A stretch of 64,000 nt of DNA from Pseudomonadales bacterium (GTDB lineage: Bacteria > Pseudomonadota > Gammaproteobacteria > Pseudomonadales > Azotimanducaceae), in NCBI GenBank assembly GCA_022827905.1, contig JAJEIQ010000055.1, forward strand, positions 1 through 64,000, in the 5' to 3' direction. Position 1 is the stretch's first letter; each line of letters opens with the position of its first letter. This document shows positions 27,046-36,049 of the stretch, one piece after another. The notes under the pieces were generated by a model that was given only the letters and a program-made list of their open reading frames with translations, did not search any database and was not told the origin of the DNA. The position numbers and the translations under genes were made by a program.

Positions 27046-27180
27046 ATTCTCATGTGACGGAGCGAGGGAATTCTCATGTGACGGAGCGAGGGCATTCTCA
27101 TGTGACGGAGCGAGGGCATCTTGCCCTCGAAATGGACCGTGCGATGAACCGAGAATGCCTTCGAGGGCGGGACGCCCTCG
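27046..27180. repeat. 24-bp tandem triplicate and GAGGGC palindromes
   Basis: Three exact or near-exact tandem copies of a 24-bp unit (ATTCTCATGTGACGGAGCGA plus four bases) occupy 27046-27069, 27070-27093 and 27094-27117. They run into a 19-bp palindrome at 27111-27129 identical to those at 16283 and 16334. A related palindrome with a different loop is at 27162-27180. All lie between the divergent mnmA and moaC genes. Confidence 0.85.
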
Positions 27181-27236
27181 CTCCGGGGGACGCCTGACTC
27201 AAACTCGCCGCGGGTCTTCCGGGCTATAATCCCTCC

Positions 27237-27719
27237 ATGAGCCAGCTTACGCACCAGAATGACCGTGGTGAGGCGAACATGGTCGATGTGTCCGCCAAGG
27301 CGGAGACCGCGCGCGTCGCCCTGGCCGAGGCCTCGTTGCGAGTGCAGGCTGGCACGCTGGCGCAGATTTTCGATGGCGGCCTCGCCAAGGGCGATGCGCT
27401 GGCAGTGGCGCGGGTGGCGGGCATTCAGGCCGCCAAACGATGCGCCGAATTGATTCCGCTGTGTCATCCGCTGCCCTTGAACCGGGTGTCCATCGACTTT
27501 GAGCCGCTCCCTCCGGACCGGGTTCTCATCACCGCTGAATGCCGCGTCACGGGCCGCACCGGAGTGGAGATGGAGGCGTTGACCGCAGCCAGCATTGCCG
27601 CCTTGACGCTCTATGACATGTGCAAGGCCGTCGACCGGGGCATGGCCATCGAAAATGTGCGCCTGCTGCGCAAGGAAGGTGGCAAAAGCGGCCTTTGGCA
27701 GCGGGAGGAGGCATCGTGA
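27237..27719 (+). CDS. moaC: Cyclic pyranopterin monophosphate synthase
   Basis: Molybdopterin-cofactor biosynthesis, 160 residues, converting the MoaA product to cyclic pyranopterin monophosphate. The family motifs are visible: [26 protein letters not shown] and the [15 protein letters not shown] segment. Its last codons overlap moaD (27716-27719), and moaE follows. moaA and moaB are not here. The upstream region contains short tandem repeats; the ATG is at 27237. Confidence 0.95.
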   Translation: MSQLTHQNDRGEANMVDVSAKAETARVALAEASLRVQAGTLAQIFDGGLAKGDALAVARVAGIQAAKRCAELIPLCHPLPLNRVSIDFEPLPPDRVLITAECRVTGRTGVEMEALTAASIAALTLYDMCKAVDRGMAIENVRLLRKEGGKSGLWQREEAS

Positions 27720-27982
27720 TTCGGGTGCTGTTCTTCGCCTCGCTCAGGGAAGCGGTCGGCATGGACGCCTGGACGTTTTCCCCGGACTCGGCGGGTTCGC
27801 CCCCGCGGCTGAGTTCGTTGCTGGCAGCCTTGAAACCGGCGCTGGAGCCGGACGGTTACGCCGCTCTCACGGCCGAAAACGTACGCATCGCCGTCAATCA
27901 GGAGTTTGTGGACGGTGCGGCGCGAATCGATCTCAAGCCCGGTGATGAGGTGGCGTTCCTGCCGCCGGTGACCGGTGGCTGA
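27716..27982 (+). CDS. moaD: Molybdopterin synthase small subunit
   Basis: An 88-residue ubiquitin-like sulfur carrier. The sequence ends in PPVTGG, the C-terminal Gly-Gly that is adenylated and thiocarboxylated. The start is GTG 27716, overlapping the moaC stop; a longer frame back to 27620 is the wrong reading through moaC. It works as the MoaD2-MoaE2 heterotetramer with the next gene. Confidence 0.93.
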   Translation: MIRVLFFASLREAVGMDAWTFSPDSAGSPPRLSSLLAALKPALEPDGYAALTAENVRIAVNQEFVDGAARIDLKPGDEVAFLPPVTGG

Positions 27983-27988
27983 ACGGCC

Positions 27989-28447
27989 ATGGCTTGCATC
28001 CGGATTCAGGCTGGCGACTTCTCCGTCGATCAGGAGTGGTCCGCGCTTCGCGAACGGCTTGACGCCAACGCCGGCGCGGTGGCCGCCTTCGTGGGGTTGG
28101 TGCGCGAGGTCCACGGCGACAGCCGCTCCAGCTTGGAGCTTGAGCACTACCCCGGCATGACCGAGCGCAGCGTTGAGGCCATCGTCGCCGAAGCTGAACA
28201 GCGCTGGAGCCTGGCGGCGGTGACGGTCATTCATCGCGTGGGGCGTTTGCGGCCCACCGATCAGATCGTCCTGGTGCTCGCCGCGTCGGCCCACCGCTCG
28301 GCAGCCTTGGCGGCTTGCGAATTTATCATCGACCGCCTAAAGACCGACGCCATCTTCTGGAAGCGGGAAACCGCAGGCGACGATACCCGCTGGGTGCAAG
28401 CAACCGATCAGGACGTGGAGCGAGCCAAGGGCTGGGCCGGCAACTAG
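27989..28447 (+). CDS. moaE: Molybdopterin synthase catalytic subunit
   Basis: A 152-residue catalytic subunit that transfers sulfur from MoaD to the pterin. Family motifs include the GAVAAFVGLVR strand, ELEHYPGMTE, IHRVGRL and the late CEFIIDRLKTDAIFWKRE, with the catalytic Lys. It begins 6 bp after moaD. The stop lies 16 bp from the convergent hisG end. Confidence 0.95.
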   Translation: MACIRIQAGDFSVDQEWSALRERLDANAGAVAAFVGLVREVHGDSRSSLELEHYPGMTERSVEAIVAEAEQRWSLAAVTVIHRVGRLRPTDQIVLVLAASAHRSAALAACEFIIDRLKTDAIFWKRETAGDDTRWVQATDQDVERAKGWAGN

Positions 28448-28463
28448 CCAAGAGCGAACCCGC

Positions 28464-29351
28464 CTATTCGATCATCTTGTTGATCGGGTATTCGACGATG
28501 CCGGTGGCGCCGGCCTTCTTCAGCGCCGGGACGATGGTGCGCACGGTGGCTTCCTCAATGATGGTGTTTAGCGCCAGCCAGTCGGGGTCCGTCAGGTGGG
28601 AGATGGTGGGGTTGCGCAGCGCTGGCAGCAGGGCGGTGACCGACTCGAGGTCGGCTTTGCGCACGTTCATCATCAGGCCAACTCGGCCCTCCGCGGCCAG
28701 GCAGGACTTCAGCATCAACGCGATGTTGTCGAGCTTGGCCCGAATCCAAGGGTCTTCGAGCGCCGCCTTGTTGGCGATCAGCCGCGGCGTGCTGCGCAGC
28801 ACTTCGTCCACGATGCGCAGGTTGTTGGCGCGCAGCGACGAACCGGTTTCGGTGATCTCGACGATGGCGTCCGCCAACCGGGGCGGCTTCACCTCGGTGG
28901 CACCCCAGGAGAATTCGACGATGGCGTCGACGCCGTGGCGCTCGAAGTAGCGCCGGGTCATGTTGACCGCTTCGGTGGCGATGCGCTTGCCTTCGAGGTC
29001 CGCCACCGAGCGCACCGGCGAATCGTCTGGCACGCAGAGCACCCAGCGGGTGGGCCGGCGGCTCACCTTGGCGAACAGGAAGTCCTCCAACTCCTCCACG
29101 TCCGCGCCGGTCTCTACCACCCAGTCGTGCCCGGTGATGCCGGCATCGAGGACGCCTTGCTCGACGTAACGGGCCATTTCCTGGGCGCGCACCAGCAAAC
29201 AGTCGATCTCCGGGTCGTCCACCTCCGGATAGTAGGAGCGGCCGGTAAAGCGGATGACGTAGCCCGCCTGACGGAACAGGTCCGTGGTTGCATCCTGCAG
29301 GCTGCCCTTGGGAATGCCCAAGTTCAGGGTCCGCTGCGCTGCATCAGCCAT
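28464..29351 (-). CDS. hisG: ATP phosphoribosyltransferase, long form
   Basis: First committed enzyme of histidine biosynthesis, 295 residues, of the long HisG form with a C-terminal regulatory domain. The segments [22 protein letters not shown] and the phosphate-binding [14 protein letters not shown] are typical. A long form means HisZ is not needed. ATG 29351 is preferred over 29420 because it falls at the hisI overlap. It overlaps hisI by eight bases and is the downstream partner. Confidence 0.93.
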   Translation of the reverse strand: MADAAQRTLNLGIPKGSLQDATTDLFRQAGYVIRFTGRSYYPEVDDPEIDCLLVRAQEMARYVEQGVLDAGITGHDWVVETGADVEELEDFLFAKVSRRPTRWVLCVPDDSPVRSVADLEGKRIATEAVNMTRRYFERHGVDAIVEFSWGATEVKPPRLADAIVEITETGSSLRANNLRIVDEVLRSTPRLIANKAALEDPWIRAKLDNIALMLKSCLAAEGRVGLMMNVRKADLESVTALLPALRNPTISHLTDPDWLALNTIIEEATVRTIVPALKKAGATGIVEYPINKMIE

Positions 29352-29727
29352 TGCCGTACACCTCCGCCGGGTCGAAGACCCGCTCCGCGATGATCGATGC
29401 CTTCCCCGTGTCGGGGTCAATTTCCCGAAAGAAGCAGCTTGCGTAGCCTTCGTGGCAGGCCGCGCCGCCCACCTGCTCCACCTGCACGAGAATCGTGTCC
29501 CGGTCGCAGTCGTAGTAGATGCGCTTGAGATGCTGCACGTTGCCGCTCTGTTCGCCCTTGCGCCACAACGCGCGTCGGCTGCGGCTGAAGTAGCACACCT
29601 GCTTGGTGCGCAGGGTCTCCTCGTAGGCCTCGGCGTTCATGTAGGCGAGCATCAGCACCGCCCCAGTCTCGGCATCCTGGGCGATGGCTGGAATCAACTC
29701 GGCTTTGTTGAAGTCGGGACGGTCCAT
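29344..29727 (-). CDS. hisI: Phosphoribosyl-AMP cyclohydrolase
   Basis: A 127-residue Zn/Mg enzyme opening the adenine ring of PR-AMP. The metal-binding motifs [15 protein letters not shown] and [16 protein letters not shown] carry the conserved Cys/Asp ligands. It is a monofunctional HisI without the pyrophosphohydrolase domain. It lies just upstream of hisG with an eight-base overlap. An upstream promoter must lie in the 102 bp before the divergent amidohydrolase gene. Confidence 0.94.
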   Translation of the reverse strand: MDRPDFNKAELIPAIAQDAETGAVLMLAYMNAEAYEETLRTKQVCYFSRSRRALWRKGEQSGNVQHLKRIYYDCDRDTILVQVEQVGGAACHEGYASCFFREIDPDTGKASIIAERVFDPAEVYGNG

Positions 29728-29829
29728 AAGCCCGCAGGCAGATTAAGGGAACTGCGCATGTTAATCGTTGCGGCAGGCTGCGGGAAGGCGCACAATGCGG
29801 GCAGGCTGCGGAGAGCGGGGGAGGCTTCA

Positions 29830-31599
29830 ATGACTTATGACCTAGTCATCCGAGGCGGAACCGTCGTTGACGGCACCCGCCTGCCGAGGCTGCGGGCCGA
29901 TGTGGGCATCCGGGCCGGCAAAGTGGCGAAAATCGGGCGAATCGCCTCCGGAGCGGCTGCCCGGGAACTCGACGCCACGGGCCTCATCGTAGCGCCGGGG
30001 TTCGTGGACCTGCACACCCACTACGACGCCCAGATTCACTGGGACCCCTACTGCACTGTTTCGAGTTGGCACGGCGTCACCTCCGTGGTGCTCGGCAACT
30101 GCGGTTTCGGCTTCGCGCCCGTGAAGCCGGCGGACCGCGACCGTGCGCTCCTGATGATGACGCGCACCGAGCAGATTCCATTCGCCACCATGAAGGCGGG
30201 CATGCCCTGGAACTGGGAAACCTTCCCGGAGTGGCTTGACAACCTGGCCCGCATCCCCAAGGGCGTCAACTGCGTGAGCTATGTGCCGGTCTCGCCGCTG
30301 CTGGCCTACGTGATGGGCATGGAGGCGGCCAAGTCGCGCCCGGCCACCGCCACGGAACGCCGCGAGATGCAGCGGCTGCTGCACGAGGCGATGGACGCTG
30401 GCGCCTGCGGCTTCTCCGTCCAGCGGCTCGGCGAGCACTCCCTGCAGGCGGACTATGACGGCACCCCGATGCCCACCGACTGCATGGCCGATGAGGATGT
30501 CCTGGCGCTGGCCGACGTGCTCTCGGAACGCGACGAGGGCTTCATCCAGATCACCCAGGCCCAGGCCGGCAATCCGGTCACTGCGTCCCCGGAAGCGATT
30601 GCCCGCGACCTCAAGTTCCTTGAGACCTTGGCGGAGCGAGCCCAGAGGCCGGTGTTGCACAACGTCATTGCGGTGGTGGACGAGTATCCGGATGCGCACC
30701 TTCAGGCCTTGGACTGGATCCACGACTGCAACGACCGGGGCCTGCGCATCTTCGCCCAGGCGGGCACCGGCCGCATCTGGTTCGAGTACACCTTCGAGGA
30801 CTGGAACCTCTACGACTTCAGCCCGCCGTGGAACCACGCCACTCAGGGCACCCACGCGGAGAAGCTGCAAAAGCTCGCCGACCCGACCATCCGCCAAGCT
30901 ATGAAGGACGACTACCCGAACTTCATGTCTGCGGGCACCGGTGGCTGGATCGAGAACATCACAGTCAAGGAGGCTGAGGGCAACCTAGGCGGCTATGTCG
31001 GGCGCAAGATCGGCGAGATCGCCGAAACCGAGGGCAAGCACGTCATAGACGCGATCCTGGACATCGCGGTGGCCGGCGACCTCAAGCCGCTGTTCAAGAC
31101 CGACACCGCCGGGCCGAGCCTGACCAATCCCGAGGCCGTCGCGGAACTGGCATCCGACCCGTTCGTCATTCCCGGCGTGTCCGACGGCGGCGCCCACACC
31201 AAGTTCTTCAGCGCCGGCAGCTACCCCACGGACCTGCTGATGTGGCTGGTGCGCGATACGAAGACCATGTCGCTTGAAGAGGCGCACTACCATCTGTCGT
31301 ACCTGCCCGCGCAAGCGGCTGGCTTCCTGGATCGGGGCTATCTGCGTGCCGGGGCGCCGGCTGACATCGTGGTTTACGACCTGGACAAGCTCCGTATCAC
31401 GCCGGAAGGCGGCCACGATGTGGTGTACGACTACCCGGCCGACGAGTGGCGGCGGGTGCAGCGGGCGGAGGGCTACCGCTGGATCCTAGTCAACGGCGAA
31501 GTGACCTTCGAGGACGGCGAGGCCACCGGCGCAACCCCGGGGCAGTTGCTGCGCAACCGGGAGGTGGCCCAGACAACACTCGGCATGGCGGCGGGTTGA
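29830..31599 (+). CDS. D-aminoacylase / N-acyl-D-amino-acid deacylase family amidohydrolase
   Basis: A 589-residue zinc amidohydrolase. The N-terminal segment GLIVAPGFVDLHTHYDAQIHWD carries the HxH metal motif. SVVLGNCGFGFAPVKP is the D-aminoacylase-type signature, and GVSDGGAHTKF supplies the catalytic Asp. The C-terminus has a composite beta-sandwich typical of urease-like amidohydrolases. The start at 29830 follows GGGGGAGG; the open frame extends to 29284 over the hisI gene. A second enzyme of this family lies at 34258-36009. True substrates may be N-acylated D-amino acids, lactones or other amides. Confidence 0.85.
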   Translation: MTYDLVIRGGTVVDGTRLPRLRADVGIRAGKVAKIGRIASGAAARELDATGLIVAPGFVDLHTHYDAQIHWDPYCTVSSWHGVTSVVLGNCGFGFAPVKPADRDRALLMMTRTEQIPFATMKAGMPWNWETFPEWLDNLARIPKGVNCVSYVPVSPLLAYVMGMEAAKSRPATATERREMQRLLHEAMDAGACGFSVQRLGEHSLQADYDGTPMPTDCMADEDVLALADVLSERDEGFIQITQAQAGNPVTASPEAIARDLKFLETLAERAQRPVLHNVIAVVDEYPDAHLQALDWIHDCNDRGLRIFAQAGTGRIWFEYTFEDWNLYDFSPPWNHATQGTHAEKLQKLADPTIRQAMKDDYPNFMSAGTGGWIENITVKEAEGNLGGYVGRKIGEIAETEGKHVIDAILDIAVAGDLKPLFKTDTAGPSLTNPEAVAELASDPFVIPGVSDGGAHTKFFSAGSYPTDLLMWLVRDTKTMSLEEAHYHLSYLPAQAAGFLDRGYLRAGAPADIVVYDLDKLRITPEGGHDVVYDYPADEWRRVQRAEGYRWILVNGEVTFEDGEATGATPGQLLRNREVAQTTLGMAAG

Positions 31600-31645
31600 G
31601 GGACAAGGTCAAGCCCGAAATTTCGGAGCGATACGCTGGCCAGCC

Positions 31646-32599
31646 TCACTTTCTTGAGGGAATCTGATCCTTGGCCGCGAAGTAGCTCAGGTAGTACTCG
31701 TTCTTGACGTTGGCGACCAGGATCTGTGCGTCGATCCGGCGCACGCCCCGCATTGGCAGCAGTTCGTTGTCCGATATGTCGCCCAGTGACAGGTTGTCCG
31801 GGGTGATGAGCAGGGCCAGTAGGTTTGCTGGGCCGGCCACTTCGCCGACGAAGGCGGCGGCAGGGAGGTCCATGAGGCGCTGCACGATGCTGCTGGTCTT
31901 CTTCGCGTCGGTCGCGATGCGCAGAATCGCGGTGGTGCCCAGGCTCAGCGCCAGCGGGTTGCACACCACCTGAAACTGCATCTGGCCGGACTGCTGGAGT
32001 TTTCTCAGCCGTTGGCGGATCGCGCCTTCCGAGATGTCGAGCTGCCGGGCGATTTCGCGATTGCTCTGCCTGCCGTCCCGATACAGCGCGTGGAAAATGC
32101 GATCGTCCCTGGAATCGGAGTGCGCCGCTGGGGGACGGCCTGGATTTGCCAGGTCGCCGAAGCTGGAGACGAACTTGTGGATGCGGAAGCAAGGTATGGC
32201 CTCCACGGTCGCCACGCCGCCAATTCGCCCAACCTCCCCGGCCAGACGGTGTGCGTCTTCAATTGACTTGGCCCTGGCGGTGACAAAGACATCCGGGTTG
32301 CCGATGCCTTGGGAGACGCCGAACACCCCGTCGAGCTTGGCGATGTCCGCCCCGACCCGTTGCACGGTGCGCCCGGACGTGGCGACAAAAAAGAAGACGA
32401 CGTTCGTGTAGCCGTCGGAAAACACGTGTTTCTGTGCAACCACCTGCATGACGTGGCGCTCGGCCATGCCCCGGATTCGCTGCGCCACCGTCGATTCGGC
32501 GATGCTGAGACGCGCGGCAATGTCCTTGTTGGTGATCCTGGGATTCGGTCGGAGGACGTCGACGATGTTGGCATCCGTTCGGTCGAACGCCATGTTCAC
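31646..32599 (-). CDS. Double-length Lrp/AsnC-family regulator
   Basis: A 317-residue transcription regulator with two consecutive Lrp-like units. The first wHTH is at about residues 8-55 (DIAARLSIAESTVAQRIRGM) and is followed by an alpha/beta RAM-like domain. The second wHTH is at about 165-212 (EIARQLDISEGAIRQRLRKL), with another RAM-like domain to the C-terminus. Typical Lrp proteins have about 150 residues, so this is a tandem duplication or fusion. The GTG start at 32599 overlaps the stop of the upstream flavoprotein monooxygenase by four bases, so it is probably co-expressed and may autoregulate the monooxygenase-amidohydrolase operon. Confidence 0.8.
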   Translation of the reverse strand: MNMAFDRTDANIVDVLRPNPRITNKDIAARLSIAESTVAQRIRGMAERHVMQVVAQKHVFSDGYTNVVFFFVATSGRTVQRVGADIAKLDGVFGVSQGIGNPDVFVTARAKSIEDAHRLAGEVGRIGGVATVEAIPCFRIHKFVSSFGDLANPGRPPAAHSDSRDDRIFHALYRDGRQSNREIARQLDISEGAIRQRLRKLQQSGQMQFQVVCNPLALSLGTTAILRIATDAKKTSSIVQRLMDLPAAAFVGEVAGPANLLALLITPDNLSLGDISDNELLPMRGVRRIDAQILVANVKNEYYLSYFAAKDQIPSRK

Positions 32600-34251
32600 G
32601 CGCCCTGTGTTCCAGAGGGGCTGGAGAGCGCGGGTGGGGAGCGCTGAAAGTCGAAACCGCGGTAGTTTTCCGCTGCGACCGCTTCGCAGGCCTTCCGGTA
32701 GGCGCCCACACCCCCGACGTAAGGCATGAACACTCGTGGCTTGCCCTCGACGTTGGCGCCCAGGTACCAGGACCCGCCCTTCGGGTACAGGGTGGCGTTG
32801 GCCAAGCGATTCACTTGAGCGGTCCAGGCCGCCTCCGCCTCGGGTTTCGCCCGAATGGAACGGTAGCCCTGCTCGCGCATGTGTCCCAGGATGTCGGCGA
32901 TGAAATTCACGTTCTGCTCGATGGATACGACCATGTTGCTCAACACCGAGGGGCTGCCCGGACCGGTGACGGTGAACAAATTGGGGAAGTCCGGGACCAT
33001 GAGACCTAGGTAGGTGCGTGGCCCTTCCCGCCAGGCCTGCTTGAGCCTTCGCCCTCCCAAACCGCGGATGTCCATGCGCAGCAGGGCGCCGGTCATGGCG
33101 TCGAACCCGGTCGCTAGGACCAAGTCGTCCAGCTCGACGAAACGGTCGGCTAACCGCACGCCGCCGGGCTCTATGGCCTTGACGGGGTGCTTCCTCAAGT
33201 CGATCAGGTGCACGTTGGAGCGGTTGTACGTGTCGTAGTAGTTCGTGTCCACGCAGATGCGCTTGGTGCCGATGGGGTGGGTCGTCGGGCAGAGCGCCTC
33301 CGCCGTTGCCGGGTCGTTGACGATGGCCCGGATTCTGGCGCGGACGAAGTCGGCGACCCGGCGGTTGGATGCCTCGTTGCTCATCAAGTCACCAATGCTG
33401 GTCATGAAGTGGGCGCCGCCCCGGGACCAGTACGCCTTGCAAACCCGGTCTATCTCTTCTTGGGGGGCCGACTCCGCCGTGGACAGGGCCGGTTTGCGGT
33501 CGCGGGCAACGACCTCTAGGTCCCCGGAACCCATGGAGAGGCCGAGCCGCTGGTGTGCCCGGTGCTCCGGGTAGCGGGCCTTGAACTCGCGCACGAACTC
33601 CGGGTCGAGCGGCGCGTTCATGGCGGGGATGCTGAAATTGGCCGTGCGCTGAAAGACCGTCAGCTGGGCGGCTTCATCGGCAATGACCGGAATCGATTGG
33701 ATGCCGGTGGAACCGGTGCCGAAAATGCCGACCCGCCGGCCGCCGAAGTGGACCGCTTCGTGGGGCCACAGGTTGGTTCGATAGATTCCCCCGGTGAAGT
33801 CCGCCAAGCCGGGCAGGTCGGGTTCGAGGGGGACGGACAGACAGCCGGTGGCCATGATGCAGAATGGTGCCCGGACTTGGTCGCCTTGGTCGGTGCGCAC
33901 CTGCCACAGGCATTCGGCTTCATCGAAGCGGGCGGATTCGACCCGCCGCTCGAAGCGGATGTCCCGCCGCAGGTCGAACCGGTCCGCCACGTGGCCTATG
34001 TAGCGCAGAATCTCGGGCTGGGTGGGGTAGCGGTCGGTCCACTCCCATTCCTGCTGCAGTTCTTCGCTGAACGAATAGGAATAGGCCAGGCTTTCCACGT
34101 CGCAGCGGGCGCCGGGGTAGCGGTTCCAGTACCAAGTGCCGCCGACATCGCCGCCAGCCTCGTATACCCGCGCGGTCAATCCCATGCCGCGCAGGCGATG
34201 CAGCATGTAGAGCCCGGCAAAACCGGCGCCGACGATGATCGCATCGAACAT
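32596..34251 (-). CDS. Flavoprotein monooxygenase, Baeyer-Villiger-type, altered fingerprint
   Basis: A 551-residue FAD/NADPH-dependent monooxygenase. The N-terminal FAD motif is VGAGFAG, followed by GGTWYWNRYPGARCDVES, typical of cyclohexanone-monooxygenase-like enzymes; the second Rossmann motif is GTGSTG. The BVMO fingerprint region reads F152-x-G154-x3-R158-x3-W162-P163, with the usual His replaced by Arg (codon CGA). The reaction may therefore differ from a standard Baeyer-Villiger oxidation. It starts 6 bp after the amidohydrolase upstream on the same strand and overlaps the Lrp-type regulator downstream. Confidence 0.82.
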   Translation of the reverse strand: MFDAIIVGAGFAGLYMLHRLRGMGLTARVYEAGGDVGGTWYWNRYPGARCDVESLAYSYSFSEELQQEWEWTDRYPTQPEILRYIGHVADRFDLRRDIRFERRVESARFDEAECLWQVRTDQGDQVRAPFCIMATGCLSVPLEPDLPGLADFTGGIYRTNLWPHEAVHFGGRRVGIFGTGSTGIQSIPVIADEAAQLTVFQRTANFSIPAMNAPLDPEFVREFKARYPEHRAHQRLGLSMGSGDLEVVARDRKPALSTAESAPQEEIDRVCKAYWSRGGAHFMTSIGDLMSNEASNRRVADFVRARIRAIVNDPATAEALCPTTHPIGTKRICVDTNYYDTYNRSNVHLIDLRKHPVKAIEPGGVRLADRFVELDDLVLATGFDAMTGALLRMDIRGLGGRRLKQAWREGPRTYLGLMVPDFPNLFTVTGPGSPSVLSNMVVSIEQNVNFIADILGHMREQGYRSIRAKPEAEAAWTAQVNRLANATLYPKGGSWYLGANVEGKPRVFMPYVGGVGAYRKACEAVAAENYRGFDFQRSPPALSSPSGTQGA

Positions 34252-34257
34252 GCCGTA

Positions 34258-36009
34258 TCAACGTCTGCCGCGAATGAGCCGTCCCGGCCGCGCCCCGGTA
34301 TCCTCGTCGTGCTCACGGGTCACTTCGCCGTTCACCAACGTTGCGATGTAGCCGCTTGCCGGCTGCAGGAAACGCAGGCCGCCCGCCGGCAGGTCGTTGA
34401 CGGCGTAGGGCAGGCCGAGTTTCAAGTTGTTGAAGTCGATCACGTTGATGTCGGCGCGCTTGCCCGGAGCCAGCAGGCCCCGGTCGGAGAGGCCGTATAG
34501 CGCGGCGGTTTCCGCGCACTGCTTGCGGACCAGGTATTCCAACGGCAGGCGGGGGCCCTGGCGGTCGCGTGCCCAGTAGGTGAGCAGGTGGGTGGTGCTT
34601 GAGGCGTCGCAGATCAACTGGCAGTGGGCGCCGCCGTCGGCGAGGCCAATGACGGAATGCGGATCGGCCATCAGGTCATGGAGCGCGTCGAAGTTGCCGC
34701 GGGCGAAGTTGAGGGTGGGCATCATCAGTATGGCGTGGCCATCCTCGGCCATCATCAGGTCATACAGGTGCGCTTCGACATCCACGCCCCGGCGCCGTGC
34801 GTCCGTGGCCACGGACGTCTCCGCACGCGGTTCATAGTTGATCGGGTTGCCGAGCGGGAACAGGTTCTCGATGCTCTGGGCGATGAGCAGATGCATGGCG
34901 TCGTTGACGGAATCAGACAGCGGCGGCGCGTTGTCCTCGCTTAAGATGGCTGCCCGGACCTCGGGTCTGCGCAGTGCATCCAGACGTTGCTTCAGCGGCA
35001 GGCCGGCGATCTTGAGATAGCTCGGACGTCGCTGAAACAGGTGGTTCGACTGCCAGGAGAGCAGCACGCCCCCCGGGCGTGAGGCGGTCTGCGGATGCAG
35101 GTGGGCGCCGTTCGCGTTCGCCTGGGCCACGTATGCCATGACGCGCTTCCATGCATCCGAGTCTTCAATGAACTCGACGATTAGGAAGGTGATGGGCAGT
35201 CCCGTTTCCCGGCTCAGGCGGTTCATCCAGTGCAATTCGCTTTCCAGGCGCGCTTCGTTGCCCAGCGCCAGGCCGGCCTGTCCGACCGAACCGCCGGGCA
35301 CCAGTTCGAACACGGCCCCGGAACGCTGCATGGCGCGGCCGATGGCGAACACCTCGTCCTCCGTGGCGAAGGTGCCGGGCACCGGATCGCCGTTGATCGA
35401 CTGATGGCCGAGAATCCGCGAAGTGGTGAAGCCCAGCGCCCCGGCATCCAGGGCTTCGGCAGTCAGCACGGCCATCGCCCCGATGTCCTCGGCGGTGGCG
35501 GCTTCGTTGCGGACGCCCCGTTCGCCCATCACATAGCTGCGCACCGGGCCGTGGGCGATCTGGGCGCCCACGTCCATGGACCAGCGCTTGGCGTCGAGCA
35601 GGTCGAGGTATTCCGGGAACGACTCCCAGTTCCAGTCGATGCCCTCGTGGAGCGCGGTGCCGGGAATGTCCTCGACGCCCTCCATGAGCTGGATCAGTTC
35701 ATCCTGCTCCCCGGGCCGCACCGGCGCGAACCCGACGCCGCAGTTGCCGGTGACCACCGTCGTGGTCCCGTGCGATGCGGATGGGTCCAGGCAGTCGTCC
35801 CAAGTGGCCTGCCCGTCGTAATGGGTGTGGATGTCCACGAAACCCGGCGTGACGATGGCGCCGTCGGCGTCGATGCGGCGGCGAGCGGGCGCGGTGATGC
35901 GCTCCTCGACGGCGGTGATGAGGCCGCCGTCAATGGCGATGTCGGCGGGACGCGGTTTGCCGCCCGTGCCGTCAACGACAAGGCCTGACTTGATCAGCAG
36001 ATCGTGCAT
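34258..36009 (-). CDS. D-aminoacylase family amidohydrolase
   Basis: A 583-residue zinc amidohydrolase resembling N-acyl-D-amino-acid deacylase. GFVDIHTHYDGQATWDD carries the HxH metal ligands. TTVVTGNCGVGFAPVRPG and IGLADGGAHC match the family blocks also found in 29830-31599, with which it is paralogous. ATG 36009 is set by GGAGGAA upstream; the longer frame to 36117 enters the next gene. It is sandwiched between two flavoprotein monooxygenases on the same strand, so an ester or lactone produced by the monooxygenases could be a substrate (inference). Confidence 0.85.
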   Translation of the reverse strand: MHDLLIKSGLVVDGTGGKPRPADIAIDGGLITAVEERITAPARRRIDADGAIVTPGFVDIHTHYDGQATWDDCLDPSASHGTTTVVTGNCGVGFAPVRPGEQDELIQLMEGVEDIPGTALHEGIDWNWESFPEYLDLLDAKRWSMDVGAQIAHGPVRSYVMGERGVRNEAATAEDIGAMAVLTAEALDAGALGFTTSRILGHQSINGDPVPGTFATEDEVFAIGRAMQRSGAVFELVPGGSVGQAGLALGNEARLESELHWMNRLSRETGLPITFLIVEFIEDSDAWKRVMAYVAQANANGAHLHPQTASRPGGVLLSWQSNHLFQRRPSYLKIAGLPLKQRLDALRRPEVRAAILSEDNAPPLSDSVNDAMHLLIAQSIENLFPLGNPINYEPRAETSVATDARRRGVDVEAHLYDLMMAEDGHAILMMPTLNFARGNFDALHDLMADPHSVIGLADGGAHCQLICDASSTTHLLTYWARDRQGPRLPLEYLVRKQCAETAALYGLSDRGLLAPGKRADINVIDFNNLKLGLPYAVNDLPAGGLRFLQPASGYIATLVNGEVTREHDEDTGARPGRLIRGRR

Positions 36010-36049
36010 GTTTCGATTCCTCCGTGTTTCGTGTTTCCTAGCTGCTTCG

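Noticed and set aside
27046-27117. Possible CRISPR array
   Set aside because: The 24-bp units are directly adjacent without spacers and there are no cas genes.
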